A stretch of DNA of 28,396 nucleotides, taken from the NCBI GenBank assembly GCA_900544655.1, contig UQWE01000006.1:1-28396 (forward strand), in the 5' to 3' direction. A program made the translations under genes and the position numbers. Under the pieces are notes generated by a model. That model had not been told where the DNA came from. It saw only the letters and a program-made list of their open reading frames with translations, and made no database searches. Shown here in pieces: positions 14,390 to 22,027 of this stretch. The stretch is from an uncultured Coriobacteriaceae bacterium. Lineage in GTDB: Bacteria; Actinomycetota; Coriobacteriia; Coriobacteriales; Atopobiaceae. The first letter of the stretch is position 1; every line of letters starts with the position of its first letter.

Positions 14390-14896
14390 GTGTCCGACTA
14401 CCAGCACATAGATCACGGCTTCGAGCCTGTTTATGACGAAAGCTCCCGAGTCCTCGTGCTCGGGAGCTTTCCTAGCGTGCTGTCGCGCGCGAATGACTTC
14501 TACTATGGCAACCCGCAGAACCGTTTCTGGCGCGTCATGGCCTCTTGTCTGGATGAGCCCACGCCCACGTCCATCGCTGAGAAACGTGGGATGCTGCTTG
14601 CGCATGGCGCCGCCCTCTGGGATGTCATCGCCAGCTGCGACATTCGTGGCTCGAGTGACGCGAGCATCAAGAACGTCGTGCCTGTCGACATCGCACGCGT
14701 CACGTCCGCGGCACCCATCGAGGCCATCCTATGCAACGGCGCGACGTCGGGGCGGCTTTACCATCGGTACCTCGAAGCCATTGCCGGTCACGCCGCCGTC
14801 GTGATGCCCTCGACCAGCCCGGCAAACGCCGCGTGGTCGCTCGATCGCCTCACGGAGCGTTGGGTCGAGGAGCTTGCGGTGCTTGGCGTTCGCTAG
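14390..14896 (+). CDS. DNA-deoxyinosine (hypoxanthine) glycosylase, UDG superfamily
   Basis: This encodes 168 residues from GTG 14390, 17 bp after luxS; the Shine-Dalgarno is weak. The N-terminal half contains VLVLGSFPSVLSR (about 21-33) followed by FYYGNPQNRFWRV (about 37-49), the signature of family 6 uracil-DNA-glycosylase fold enzymes that remove hypoxanthine from DNA. The C-terminal VVMPSTSPANAAW (about 142-154) is the second UDG motif. It acts in base excision repair of deaminated adenine. Its stop overlaps the stop of the convergent gene at the palindrome CTAG. Confidence 0.88.
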   Translation: MSDYQHIDHGFEPVYDESSRVLVLGSFPSVLSRANDFYYGNPQNRFWRVMASCLDEPTPTSIAEKRGMLLAHGAALWDVIASCDIRGSSDASIKNVVPVDIARVTSAAPIEAILCNGATSGRLYHRYLEAIAGHAAVVMPSTSPANAAWSLDRLTERWVEELAVLGVR

Positions 14897-15171
14897 CGGC
14901 CTTCCTCCCGCTCGACGATGCGCGCCTCGAACACGTTGATCGTGTCGACGTCAGGGCAGCAGAAGCGTGCGCATCCTGGCTCGTTGCCGGGAACGGAACC
15001 GTCGTAGCGTAGGATGTCCACGTAGGGAAACGCGACGTGGGCGGCCATGGGACAGAGCTTGCCACGCTCGGTGTCGAAGTCCCAGGTGTCGCCGGGCTTA
15101 TGCCCGTGGTGGCAGGGGTGGGCGCCGATGCGCTCCGTAAGCGTTATCTGGATGCGTCGCCTTCGAGCCAT
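14893..15171 (-). CDS. TIGR04076-like small cysteine-containing protein
   Basis: This encodes 92 residues, with GAGGAGGAGC before the ATG on the minus strand. The layout matches TIGR04076: a short basic strand (RRRRIQITLTE), then a GHKPGDTWDF turn, GKLCPMAAHVAFPYVDILRY in the middle, and a C-terminal FCCPDVDTINVFEARIVER. Five Cys and several His residues suggest metal binding. Function is unknown in the family. The pdxY-like gene lies 36 bp upstream on the same strand, so the two may share a transcript. The stop overlaps that of the convergent DNA glycosylase gene. Confidence 0.75.
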   Translation of the reverse strand: MARRRRIQITLTERIGAHPCHHGHKPGDTWDFDTERGKLCPMAAHVAFPYVDILRYDGSVPGNEPGCARFCCPDVDTINVFEARIVEREEGR

Positions 15172-15207
15172 AAGCTCCTCCTCGGGGTCGTTTGTGCGCG
15201 AGTGCTC

Positions 15208-16071
15208 CTAGGCCTGGCCGACCTCTGCAATGCGGTCGAGGTAAAGCTCGATGGGTATGCCCTTGAACTTGTCCTCGTTGTGCTCGCACCTGACAAGAAG
15301 GTCGCGGACGACGTCCATCGCTCGCTGGGTCGATGCGACAAGCCCCACTCCGCCGAGCATGTTGGCGATGAGAACGGCGGAGAAGATGTCACCCGTGCCG
15401 GGGAAGCGCACCGGCACCTCGTCATAGGGGAGAACCTCGAGCTCGCTGCCTGGGCCCTCGCTCACGAGCGTGGCGTGCTCGCCATCCACGGCGCAGCTCG
15501 TGACGATGACCTTGGCGGCGCCCAGCTCGTGCATTCCGGCGACGAGCTCCTCGGCTTCCGCGCGCGTCAGGTCCCTCGCCCCTGGAGCGGTTCTCTCGAT
15601 GAAGAGGCCCGTCAGGAAGGCTGCCTCTGTGAAGTTGGGCATGACTATGTCCGCACTGCCGCACATCTCACGCATGAATCCGACGGTCGCCTCGGTCATG
15701 CCGTTGTAGAGCGAGCCCTCGTCGCCCATGATCGGATCGACGAAGACGGTGGCTCCCGTCTCGTGCCGTGCGCGGCAGAAGTCGGCGACGAGCTTCGTCT
15801 GCTCCTCGCTCACCAAAAAACCCGTCGCCACGGCGTCGAATTCGAAGCCGAGCTTCTCCCAGGCGTCGATGGCGCCGCGCATGTAGCCCGTGGTCTCGAG
15901 GATGTCGAAGGTGCCGTAGTCGAGCGTGTTGGAGACGAGCGCCGTGGGCAGGTTGAACACCTGATGGCGCGCGGAGGATAGGATGGGGATCATGGCGGCA
16001 AGGGCGACCTTGCCGTAACCGGCCATGTCGTTGATGAGCAGGATGCGCTTGGAATTGGCGTTGTCTGCCAT
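15208..16071 (-). CDS. pdxY: Pyridoxal/pyridoxamine kinase (ribokinase family)
   Basis: This encodes 287 residues, with AAGGAG before the ATG on the minus strand. The N-terminus RILLINDMAGYGKVALAAMIPIL is typical for PdxY/PdxK (first substrate loop), followed by TALVSNTLDYG. VFVDPIMGDEGSLY (about 109-122) and the C-terminal FPGTGDIFSAVL (about 223-234), with the catalytic Asp of the GTGD anion hole, are intact. It phosphorylates pyridoxal or pyridoxamine in the PLP salvage pathway. A related HMP kinase activity cannot be excluded from sequence alone. Confidence 0.88.
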   Translation of the reverse strand: MADNANSKRILLINDMAGYGKVALAAMIPILSSARHQVFNLPTALVSNTLDYGTFDILETTGYMRGAIDAWEKLGFEFDAVATGFLVSEEQTKLVADFCRARHETGATVFVDPIMGDEGSLYNGMTEATVGFMREMCGSADIVMPNFTEAAFLTGLFIERTAPGARDLTRAEAEELVAGMHELGAAKVIVTSCAVDGEHATLVSEGPGSELEVLPYDEVPVRFPGTGDIFSAVLIANMLGGVGLVASTQRAMDVVRDLLVRCEHNEDKFKGIPIELYLDRIAEVGQA

Positions 16072-16118
16072 GGGGGCTCCTTGGGTCTTGGGCTACCGTG
16101 CTTCGCCGCGGGGCGTTT

Positions 16119-16185
16119 GCGCGGAGTGAACGCTGCGGAGGCTTGCCGCGCGGAGTGAACGCTGCGGAGGCTTGCCGCGCGGAGG
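16119..16185. repeat. 29-bp tandem repeat, 2.3 copies
   Basis: Two perfect 29-bp units occupy 16119-16147 and 16148-16176, followed by a 9-bp partial third copy. The unit starts GCGCGGAGTGAACGCTGCGG. A more degenerate GCGGAGGCKTGCC-like copy appears at about 16224-16240. It lies between the pdxY-like gene (minus) and the acetate-kinase-like gene (plus). Confidence 0.8.
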
Positions 16186-16400
16186 TACTCGCGCGAGCTA
16201 GACGAGGGCGTGTCGAGCGTGACGGCGGAGGCGTGCCGAGCGTGCCTGGGTGACGGCCTCTATTCCCTGCCTAGTACTACCCCTCGATGAGGTCGATCTG
16301 ACACGTGCGTATATATAAGGATAGCGTAGGCGAAAGCTAAGGAATGGGTAGGCGAGAGAGACATGCTAAGGATTTCGTGTGGCAGGGGCACATGACGCGT

Positions 16401-16406
16401 TATAGT
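16401..16406 (+). promoter_or_regulatory. -10-like box upstream of the acetate kinase gene
   Basis: TATAGT at 16401-16406 is the best -10 candidate in front of the acetate kinase gene, with a weak -35 region. An upstream TATATA near 16311 is an alternative. Confidence 0.35.
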
Positions 16407-16491
16407 AGTCAAGCTGGAAATCCGCGCGAGCGACTTGCATCGCGCAAAGGCACGACGCCAACGGGCGCTTCGTCATGGGGAAGGATCGTAC

Positions 16492-17661
16492 ATGAACGTT
16501 CTCGTCATCAACGCAGGTAGCTCCTCGCTCAAGTACCAGCTGCTCGACGTCGACACTCGCGAGGTCTACGCCAAGGGCAACTGCGAGCGCATCGGCATCG
16601 ATGGCTCCTTCATCGGCCACTCCGAGATGGGTGGCAGCAAGCAGCAGCTCGACGTCGCCCTGCCTGATCACAAGACGGCCATCAAGCACGTCTTCGAGAT
16701 CCTCGAGAGCGTTGACAAGCCCATCGACGGCATCGGCCACCGCGTCGTCCAGGGCGGTTGGTACTTCCCCGAGTCCAAGGTCGTCACCGACGAGACCCTC
16801 GCCTGGGTCCGCGAGGTCGCCCCGCTCGCTCCGCTCCACAACTACGCCGAGGCTGACGTTATCGAGATCTGCCGCGAGATGTTCCCGGAGATCGGTAACG
16901 TCATCGTCGCCGACACCTCCTTCCACTACAACATGCCCGCCGAGGCCCACAACTACGCCCTCCCGAAGGACGTCGTCGACAGCCTCCACATCCGCAAGTA
17001 CGGCGCCCACGGCACCAGCCACCGCTTCATCTGGCGCACCGTCGACGAGGTCTCCAACCACAGCGCTCACAAGGTCGTGAGCTGCCACCTCGGCTCCGGC
17101 GCCTCCCTCTGCGCCATCGAGGACGGCCGGTGCATGGACACCACCATGGGCCTCACCCCGCTCGACGGCCTCATCATGGGCACCCGCTGCGGCACCGTTG
17201 ACCCGGCCACCGTCTTCTACCTCTCCCGCGAGGGCCACTACTCCATTGACGAGATCGACACGATGATGAACAAGCAGTCTGGCCTCGCCGCCATCTCCGG
17301 CGTCTCCAGCGACTGCCGCGACATCGAGGCCGGTGCCGCCGAGGGTAACGAGCGCTGCCAGATGGCCATCGACATGTGGAGCTACCGCGTCGCCTCCCAG
17401 TTCGCCACCATGGTCCAGGCCATGAACGGCGTTGACACCATGGTCTTCACCGCAGGCGTTGGCGAGAACTCCGCTCACATGCGCAAGGAGGTCGTGAACC
17501 GCCTCGCTTGGATGGGCGTCAAGATCGATGACGACAAGAACGCCGTCCGCAGCGACGATCCGCGTGAGATCTCCACGCCGGACTCCAGCCTGCACGTCTG
17601 GGTCATCCCGACCAACGAGGAGCTCATGATCGCCCTCGACGTTAAGGCGCTTCTGGGCTAA
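16492..17661 (+). CDS. ackA: Acetate kinase family acyl-phosphate kinase with altered active-site motifs
   Basis: This encodes 389 residues from ATG 16492, with AAGGA upstream. The ASKHA fold motifs are present: INAGSSSLK at the N-terminus and VFTAGVGENS and TNEEL near the C-terminus. Catalytic residues of Methanosarcina AckA are kept: Asn7, Arg84 (Arg91), Asp141 (Asp148), His173 (His180), Arg232 (Arg241). Unusual are Gln87 in HRVVQGG (normally HGG), Ala172 before His173 (normally Phe179, an acetate-pocket residue) and Ser202 in LGSGAS (normally LGNGAS). The acyl pocket may therefore be wider. No pta adjoins; the gene is alone between repeats and a terminator. Its strongly C-ending codons suggest high expression. 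The symbol is by family only. Confidence 0.85.
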   Translation: MNVLVINAGSSSLKYQLLDVDTREVYAKGNCERIGIDGSFIGHSEMGGSKQQLDVALPDHKTAIKHVFEILESVDKPIDGIGHRVVQGGWYFPESKVVTDETLAWVREVAPLAPLHNYAEADVIEICREMFPEIGNVIVADTSFHYNMPAEAHNYALPKDVVDSLHIRKYGAHGTSHRFIWRTVDEVSNHSAHKVVSCHLGSGASLCAIEDGRCMDTTMGLTPLDGLIMGTRCGTVDPATVFYLSREGHYSIDEIDTMMNKQSGLAAISGVSSDCRDIEAGAAEGNERCQMAIDMWSYRVASQFATMVQAMNGVDTMVFTAGVGENSAHMRKEVVNRLAWMGVKIDDDKNAVRSDDPREISTPDSSLHVWVIPTNEELMIALDVKALLG

Positions 17662-17690
17662 GGTTTGCATCACATAGGCTGCTTTAACTG

Positions 17691-17731
17691 GGCGACGGCG
17701 AGCATGGTGCTCGTCGTCGCCTTCTTTGTTT
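17691..17731 (+). terminator. Rho-independent terminator after the acetate kinase gene
   Basis: A 14-bp stem (17691-17704 with 17708-17721, one G-U pair) with a 3-nt loop is followed by TTCTTTGTTT. It lies 30 bp after the stop codon. Confidence 0.9.
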
Positions 17732-17760
17732 CAACCCAATTACACCATTCTTTAGTAGGA

Positions 17761-17797
17761 TTTATAAAGTCAGGGAAATTGGGTAAAGTATGCCCAA
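17761..17797 (+). promoter_or_regulatory. Candidate promoter and operator of the glutamate transporter operon
   Basis: TTTATA (17761-17766) and TAAAGT (17784-17789) are spaced by 17 bp in a distinctly AT-rich leader. The -10 hexamer is bracketed by TTGGG (17779-17783) and CCCAA (17793-17797). Further downstream ATCCCA and TGGGAT form another small inverted repeat before the start codon. These could bind a nitrogen or amino-acid regulator. Confidence 0.35.
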
Positions 17798-17850
17798 CAT
17801 CCCAACCAGTACACTAATTATGGGATTCAAGTCATAGGGAAGGATAACCC

Positions 17851-18834
17851 ATGAGCAAGAACACCTTCAGCAGGCGTCAGTTCATCACCCTTGGCCTCGG
17901 CGTTATGGGCGGTACGGCACTCTTCGGCCTCGCCGGCTGCTCTGATGGCCCGTCTGTCACGTCCGGCGCCGCCGCCACCACTGCCGCTGCGGATGCTTCC
18001 GCCACGGGCATCGACAAGGACGCCTTCAACGAGCTCGTCGCTTCGATCGAGCCCGCCGCTGATGACGTCATCGCTGCTAACCCCTGGGCCGCTGCCATCA
18101 AGTCCGCCGGCACGTTCCGCCTGGGTGCCACGCGCACCTCTGCCATCTTCTCCCAGCTCGACGAGCAGGACAACAAGGTTTACGGCTTTGACGCCGGCCT
18201 GTACCTCGGCCTCATTCGCTACATCCTCGGCGACGAGACCAAGTACGAGTATACGCAGCTCACGAGCGACACGCGCGAGTCTGTTCTCCAGAACGACACG
18301 GTCGACGCCGTCTTCGCCAGCTACACCATCACGGACAAGCGCAAGGAGGTCGTCTCCTTCGCCGGGCCGTACATGAGTACCCAGTATGCCGTCCTCGTCC
18401 TCGCCGACAACACTGACATCAACTCCGTTGACGACCTTGCCGGTAAGAAGGTCGCCGTCCAGTCCGGTTCCACCGGCCCCGAGGTCGTTGGCCAGTACGC
18501 TCCTGAGGCTGAGATCCAGGAGTTCTCCAAGGATGACGAGTGCCGTGCCGCCCTCGAGCAGGGCCGCGTCGACGCCTACGTGGTCGACAACACGCTCCAG
18601 ATGGGCAACGTCGTCAAGAACCCGGGCAAGTACCGCATCGCCGGCGATGCCTTCGGTCCGGAGGAGTACCTCGGCATCGGCGTGAAGCTCGGCAATAGCG
18701 ACGCCGTCGACTTCATCAACGCCTTCCTTAAGAAGTTCGAGGATGACGGCAACTGGGAGAAGCTCTATAAGATCGCCGTCGCTGACCGCTGCGGCATCGA
18801 CACGATCCCCGAGCCGCCCGCGATTGGCGCCTAA
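17851..18834 (+). CDS. gluB: Glutamate/polar amino acid ABC transporter substrate-binding lipoprotein
   Basis: This encodes 327 residues. GGGAAGGA precedes the ATG. The signal peptide has a twin-arginine motif (SRRQF, residues 7-11), a hydrophobic core and lipobox LAGC with Cys30, so export by Tat and lipid anchoring are expected. An Ala/Thr linker follows. The PBP2 domain begins near residue 85 (FRLGATRTSAIF) with GFDAGLYLGL, VDAVFASYTITDKRKEVVSFAGPYM and GKKVAVQSGSTGPEVV. The permeases downstream match corynebacterial GluC and GluD in size and motif, so glutamate is the favoured ligand, with glutamine or a gamma-glutamyl compound as alternatives. First gene of a five-gene operon. Confidence 0.85.
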   Translation: MSKNTFSRRQFITLGLGVMGGTALFGLAGCSDGPSVTSGAAATTAAADASATGIDKDAFNELVASIEPAADDVIAANPWAAAIKSAGTFRLGATRTSAIFSQLDEQDNKVYGFDAGLYLGLIRYILGDETKYEYTQLTSDTRESVLQNDTVDAVFASYTITDKRKEVVSFAGPYMSTQYAVLVLADNTDINSVDDLAGKKVAVQSGSTGPEVVGQYAPEAEIQEFSKDDECRAALEQGRVDAYVVDNTLQMGNVVKNPGKYRIAGDAFGPEEYLGIGVKLGNSDAVDFINAFLKKFEDDGNWEKLYKIAVADRCGIDTIPEPPAIGA

Positions 18835-18902
18835 AGCTCTTTAGCTGGGGTTCCCTTTTGGTGGAGGCCGTGCCAGTGCCTCTTGAGATCCTAGATTGTC
18901 CG

Positions 18903-18932
18903 GGGCCCTCCGTCCGTTTGGGCGGCGGGCCC
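18903..18932 (+). other. Intercistronic hairpin after the binding-protein gene
   Basis: GGGCCC (18903-18908) pairs with GGGCCC (18927-18932); after one mismatch six more pairs (one G-U) close on a GTTT loop. It has no T-tract. Such stems after binding-protein genes often stabilise the upstream message or limit permease expression. Confidence 0.55.
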
Positions 18933-18951
18933 TTCCCTGTAAGGAGGTACG

Positions 18952-19611
18952 ATGGGGCTTCCAGAGCTGATCTCCGGATACGGGCCTCTGTACCTGACGG
19001 CGCTTCTGACGACGTGGCGGCTCACGCTCGTCTCCTTCGCGCTCGTCATGGTCTTTTCCGTGCTCGTAACCGTCATGCGCGTCTCGCCGTTCAAGCCGCT
19101 GCGCCTGCTCGGCGATCTCTACGTGCAGATTTTTCGCAACATCCCGGGAGCGGTTCTGCTGCTCATCGTGGTGTACGCGCTCCCTCACCTGAAGCTTCTG
19201 CTCGACTACGAGCCGAGTGTCATCCTCGCGACCGTTCTTCTCGGCACGGCGTTTGGCTCTGAGAACTTCATGTCGGGCATTAACACCATCGGTGTCGGGC
19301 AGATCGAGGCGGCGCGTTCCATCGGCCTCTCGTTTGGCCAGATCCTGCGCAAGATCGTCATTCCCCAGGCTCTGCGCTCCACCGTGCTTCCCATGACGAA
19401 CCTCTTCATCGCCGTCATGCTCACCACGGCCCTCGGATCCCAGGTTCCCATGACGCCGCAGGAGCTTACGGGCGTGGTCACCTACATCAACACGCGTGAG
19501 TCCGCGGGCATCGTGACGTTCTTCGTCTCTGCCGCCGGCTACATCTCGACCGCTTTGGTGGCGGGCTTCGTTGGCAACGCCATCGACAAGAAGGTCAGGG
19601 TGATTCGATGA
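18952..19611 (+). CDS. gluC: Glutamate ABC transporter permease GluC-like
   Basis: This encodes 219 residues with TAAGGAGG before the ATG. About five hydrophobic segments are visible. The binding-protein-dependent permease loop is INTIGVGQIEAARSIGLSFGQILRKIVIPQALRS (from about residue 114), the EAA-type motif contacting the ATPase. QIFRNIPGAVLLLIV near residue 60 is a HisM/GlnP family hallmark. It forms the membrane channel with the next gene product; their genes overlap by 4 bp (ATGA). Confidence 0.9.
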   Translation: MGLPELISGYGPLYLTALLTTWRLTLVSFALVMVFSVLVTVMRVSPFKPLRLLGDLYVQIFRNIPGAVLLLIVVYALPHLKLLLDYEPSVILATVLLGTAFGSENFMSGINTIGVGQIEAARSIGLSFGQILRKIVIPQALRSTVLPMTNLFIAVMLTTALGSQVPMTPQELTGVVTYINTRESAGIVTFFVSAAGYISTALVAGFVGNAIDKKVRVIR

Positions 19612-20426
19612 GCGCAAAGACGATGAGGGACGCCCTCTATGAGGAGCCGGGCCCCAAGACGCGCAGGAAGATGGTCATCGGCACGGTTTTTTCCCTCGTG
19701 CTGCTCGTCGCCCTCGCTGCCTGGGTGGTGTATCGCTTCTGGTTCACCGGCCAGCTCTCTGCCAAGTATTGGGAGCTGTTCTCCTGGCGCACGACGTGGC
19801 GTTATCTGTTCAAGGGCCTCGAGGGCACGTTTGCTGTCGCGCTCACCGCGGCAGCGCTCTCGCTCGTGCTCGGCATGCTGCTCATGCTCGGGCGCACGAG
19901 CCACTTCCGCGCGCTGAGCGCCGTGTGCGCCGTGCTCACTAACGTGCTCCGTGGCGTCCCCAGCCTGCTGTTCATCTACTTCTTCTTCTTTGCTATGCCC
20001 AACCTCGGCATCAAGATGCCCGCGTTCTGGATGCTGTGCATCCCGGTGACGCTGGCCGCCTCCGGTGTCCTCGCGGAGGTCTTCCGCGCCGGTGTCAACG
20101 CGGTGCCTCGTGGCCAGACCGAGGCGGGCCTCTCCATCGGCCTCACGCGCTGGAAGGTCAAGACGAAGATCGTGCTCCCTCAGGCGATCCGATTCGTCAT
20201 CCCATCGCTCATCAGCCAGCTCGTCGTCGTTGTGAAGGACACGGCGCTCGCGTATGTCGTGAGCTATCCTGACCTCATGCAGAACGCCCAGGTCCTTCGT
20301 ACGAACTATGACGCGCTCGTCTCGACGTACCTTGTGGTCGCTGTCATCTACATTCTCATCAACAGTCTGATCAACAAGGCCGCGGTCACCGTTTCGCGCC
20401 GCACCGGCGTCAAGATCATTCGCTAG
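19608..20426 (+). CDS. gluD: Glutamate ABC transporter permease GluD-like
   Basis: This encodes 272 residues. Its ATG overlaps the previous stop by 4 bp. The cytosolic N-terminus LYEEPGPKTRRK closely resembles the LYDxPGPxGRR start of corynebacterial GluD, and the length fits GluD. A first helix at about 22-45 is followed by the permease core with VLRGVPSLLFIYFFFF and the EAA loop AVPRGQTEAGLSIGLTRWKVKTKIVLPQAIRF. Partner of GluC-like permease. Confidence 0.9.
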   Translation: MSAKTMRDALYEEPGPKTRRKMVIGTVFSLVLLVALAAWVVYRFWFTGQLSAKYWELFSWRTTWRYLFKGLEGTFAVALTAAALSLVLGMLLMLGRTSHFRALSAVCAVLTNVLRGVPSLLFIYFFFFAMPNLGIKMPAFWMLCIPVTLAASGVLAEVFRAGVNAVPRGQTEAGLSIGLTRWKVKTKIVLPQAIRFVIPSLISQLVVVVKDTALAYVVSYPDLMQNAQVLRTNYDALVSTYLVVAVIYILINSLINKAAVTVSRRTGVKIIR

Positions 20427-20450
20427 CGGCACTTGCCAAGGGAGAAAGTC

Positions 20451-21209
20451 ATGAACCAGACATCAACGGACGAGCAGCCCGTCATCGAGCTACGCCACGT
20501 CGACAAGCACTACGGCGCCCTTCACGTCTTGAAGGACATCAACCTTAAGGTCGATAGGGGAGAGGTCCTCGTCGTCATCGGCCCGTCCGGATCCGGCAAG
20601 TCGACGCTCTGCCGCACGATTAACCGCCTCGAGACCATCGATTCCGGCGAGATCCTCATCGAGGGTGAGCCTCTGCCGCAGGAGGGCAAGGAGCTCGCTC
20701 GCACGCGCGCCGAGCTCGGCATGGTCTTCCAGCAGTTCAACCTCTTCGCGCACAAGACGATCCTCGACAACGTGACCCTCGGTCCCATCGAAGTCCTCGG
20801 CCTTTCCAAGGACGAGGCCGAGAAGCGCGCGATGTCCCTGCTCGAGCGTGTCGGCGTGGCGGAGCAGGCCAAGAAGGTCCCCGCCCAGCTCTCCGGTGGC
20901 CAGCAGCAGCGCGTCGCCATCGCCCGCTCCCTCGCGATGAACCCCAAGGCGATGCTCTTCGACGAGCCTACGAGCGCCCTTGACCCCGAGATGATCAACG
21001 AGGTCCTCGATGTCATGACGGAGCTCGCTCGCGGGGGCATGACGATGGTCGTCGTCACGCACGAAATGAACTTCGCGCGCCGTGTCGGCAATCGCGTCAT
21101 CTTCATGGCGGACGGCGCCATCGTCGAAGAGGGCACGCCTGACGAGTTCTTCGACAACCCAAAGACCCAGCGCGCCCGCGATTTCCTCAACTCGATCAAG
21201 GAGCATTAA
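20451..21209 (+). CDS. gluA: Glutamate/polar amino acid ABC transporter ATP-binding protein
   Basis: This encodes 252 residues from ATG 20451 with GGGAGAAAG upstream; an in-frame TTG at 20433 is not needed. The ATPase has Walker A GPSGSGKST (about 45-53), Q-loop MVFQQFNLFAHKTILDN, signature LSGGQQQRVAIAR (about 148-160), Walker B AMLFDEPTSALDPE (about 168-181) and H-loop VVTHEM. These are diagnostic for the PAAT (GlnQ/GluA) family. It powers the GluCD channel. It lies 24 bp after gluD and 3 bp before the hydrolase gene. Confidence 0.94.
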   Translation: MNQTSTDEQPVIELRHVDKHYGALHVLKDINLKVDRGEVLVVIGPSGSGKSTLCRTINRLETIDSGEILIEGEPLPQEGKELARTRAELGMVFQQFNLFAHKTILDNVTLGPIEVLGLSKDEAEKRAMSLLERVGVAEQAKKVPAQLSGGQQQRVAIARSLAMNPKAMLFDEPTSALDPEMINEVLDVMTELARGGMTMVVVTHEMNFARRVGNRVIFMADGAIVEEGTPDEFFDNPKTQRARDFLNSIKEH

Positions 21210-21212
21210 GGC

Positions 21213-21980
21213 ATGGCGGAGAACGAAGCTCGAGCCGAGGCTGCCCAGAGCCGCAGGCCCATCATTCTCGTTGCCGCGCGTTTTGAGGAGGGTCACGTCC
21301 ACAAGACCGAGAAGCTCGCGCCCAATGAGTGCGGTGCCGCCGTCTTCATCGACGCGATCCTCGCGGCGGGCGGCCTTCCCGTGCAGATGGCCCTTACGGA
21401 TGACGAGGACGTGATCGACCAGTACGTTGAGCTGGCGGATGGCGTTGCCATTCCCGGCGGTCCGGATGTCGACCCCAAGCTCTGGGGAGACGAGCGCCCC
21501 TATGACGAGTCCCTTCTCTGCCATGTTCGCGACGCCTGCGAGGTCCCGCTCGTCCGCAAGGTCGTGGAGGCCGATAAACCCCTGTTCACGACGTGTCGCG
21601 GAACCCAGGTGCTCAATGTTGCCCTTGGCGGCTCGCTTGACATGGACGTGCCGTCGATTCCCCGTCGGGAGGGGTCTACCTCGCACGATCACGCAGACCT
21701 CCTCACGAGGACCTGCCATCAGGTCGAGATCTTTGGGGGGAGCCTCCTCGAGCGTGCGAGCGGCTCGCGTGGCTATAGCGTCAATTCCGCGCACCATTGC
21801 TGCGTGAAGGATTTGGGCGACGGCCTCGTGCTCTCCGCGACATCTGATGACGGCATCCCCGAGTGCGTCGAGATGCCGGGGAAGCGCTTCGTGCTTGGCG
21901 TGCAGTGGCATCCCGAGTACACGTGGGAGAAATGCGAGGAGGACTTCAACCTGTGGAAGGCCTTCGTCGCGGCGTGCTAA
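21213..21980 (+). CDS. Gamma-glutamyl-gamma-aminobutyrate hydrolase-like (peptidase C26, PuuD family)
   Basis: This encodes 255 residues, beginning 3 bp after the ATPase stop; the Shine-Dalgarno GGAGC lies within the ATPase gene end (weak). Class I amidotransferase-type catalytic residues are present: the Cys of TTCRGTQVLNVALGG (about 129-143), and His-x-Glu in GVQWHPEYT near residue 230. The GVAIPGGPDVDPKLWGDE oxyanion-side motif (about 76-93) is typical of PuuD-like hydrolases. Family members split gamma-glutamyl bonds in gamma-Glu-GABA or other gamma-glutamyl amines. Fused transcriptionally to a glutamate-type importer, it probably works on an imported gamma-glutamyl compound or processes glutamine-type amides; the exact substrate is unknown. 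Confidence 0.88.
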   Translation: MAENEARAEAAQSRRPIILVAARFEEGHVHKTEKLAPNECGAAVFIDAILAAGGLPVQMALTDDEDVIDQYVELADGVAIPGGPDVDPKLWGDERPYDESLLCHVRDACEVPLVRKVVEADKPLFTTCRGTQVLNVALGGSLDMDVPSIPRREGSTSHDHADLLTRTCHQVEIFGGSLLERASGSRGYSVNSAHHCCVKDLGDGLVLSATSDDGIPECVEMPGKRFVLGVQWHPEYTWEKCEEDFNLWKAFVAAC

Positions 21981-22027
21981 CGTAAGGGAAAGCCATCTCG
22001 CGCATAGATGATCTGGTGAAATTGGCT

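Larger units (their letters stand above)
16072..16491. other. Divergent intergenic region (420 bp) without a gene
   Basis: Besides the tandem repeats, the region contains the palindrome CTCGCGCGAG near 16188-16197 and a TATATA stretch near 16311-16316. A TATAGT -10-like box at 16401-16406 lies 86 bp before the downstream start codon. No -35 box is convincing. No coding frame is credible. Confidence 0.6.

Noticed and set aside
16119..16185. CRISPR array
   Set aside because: The 29-bp units are directly abutting with no unique spacers and no cas gene is nearby.
16366..17673. 435-residue open frame on the minus strand across the acetate kinase gene
   Set aside because: It is a shadow produced by the strong codon bias of the real plus-strand gene; its low-complexity Val/Asp/Ala/Gly composition matches no family.
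20490..21911. 473-residue open frame on the minus strand across the ATPase and hydrolase genes
   Set aside because: It spans two genuine plus-strand genes and has shadow-type composition (Leu/Asp/Arg/Glu rich) without motifs.
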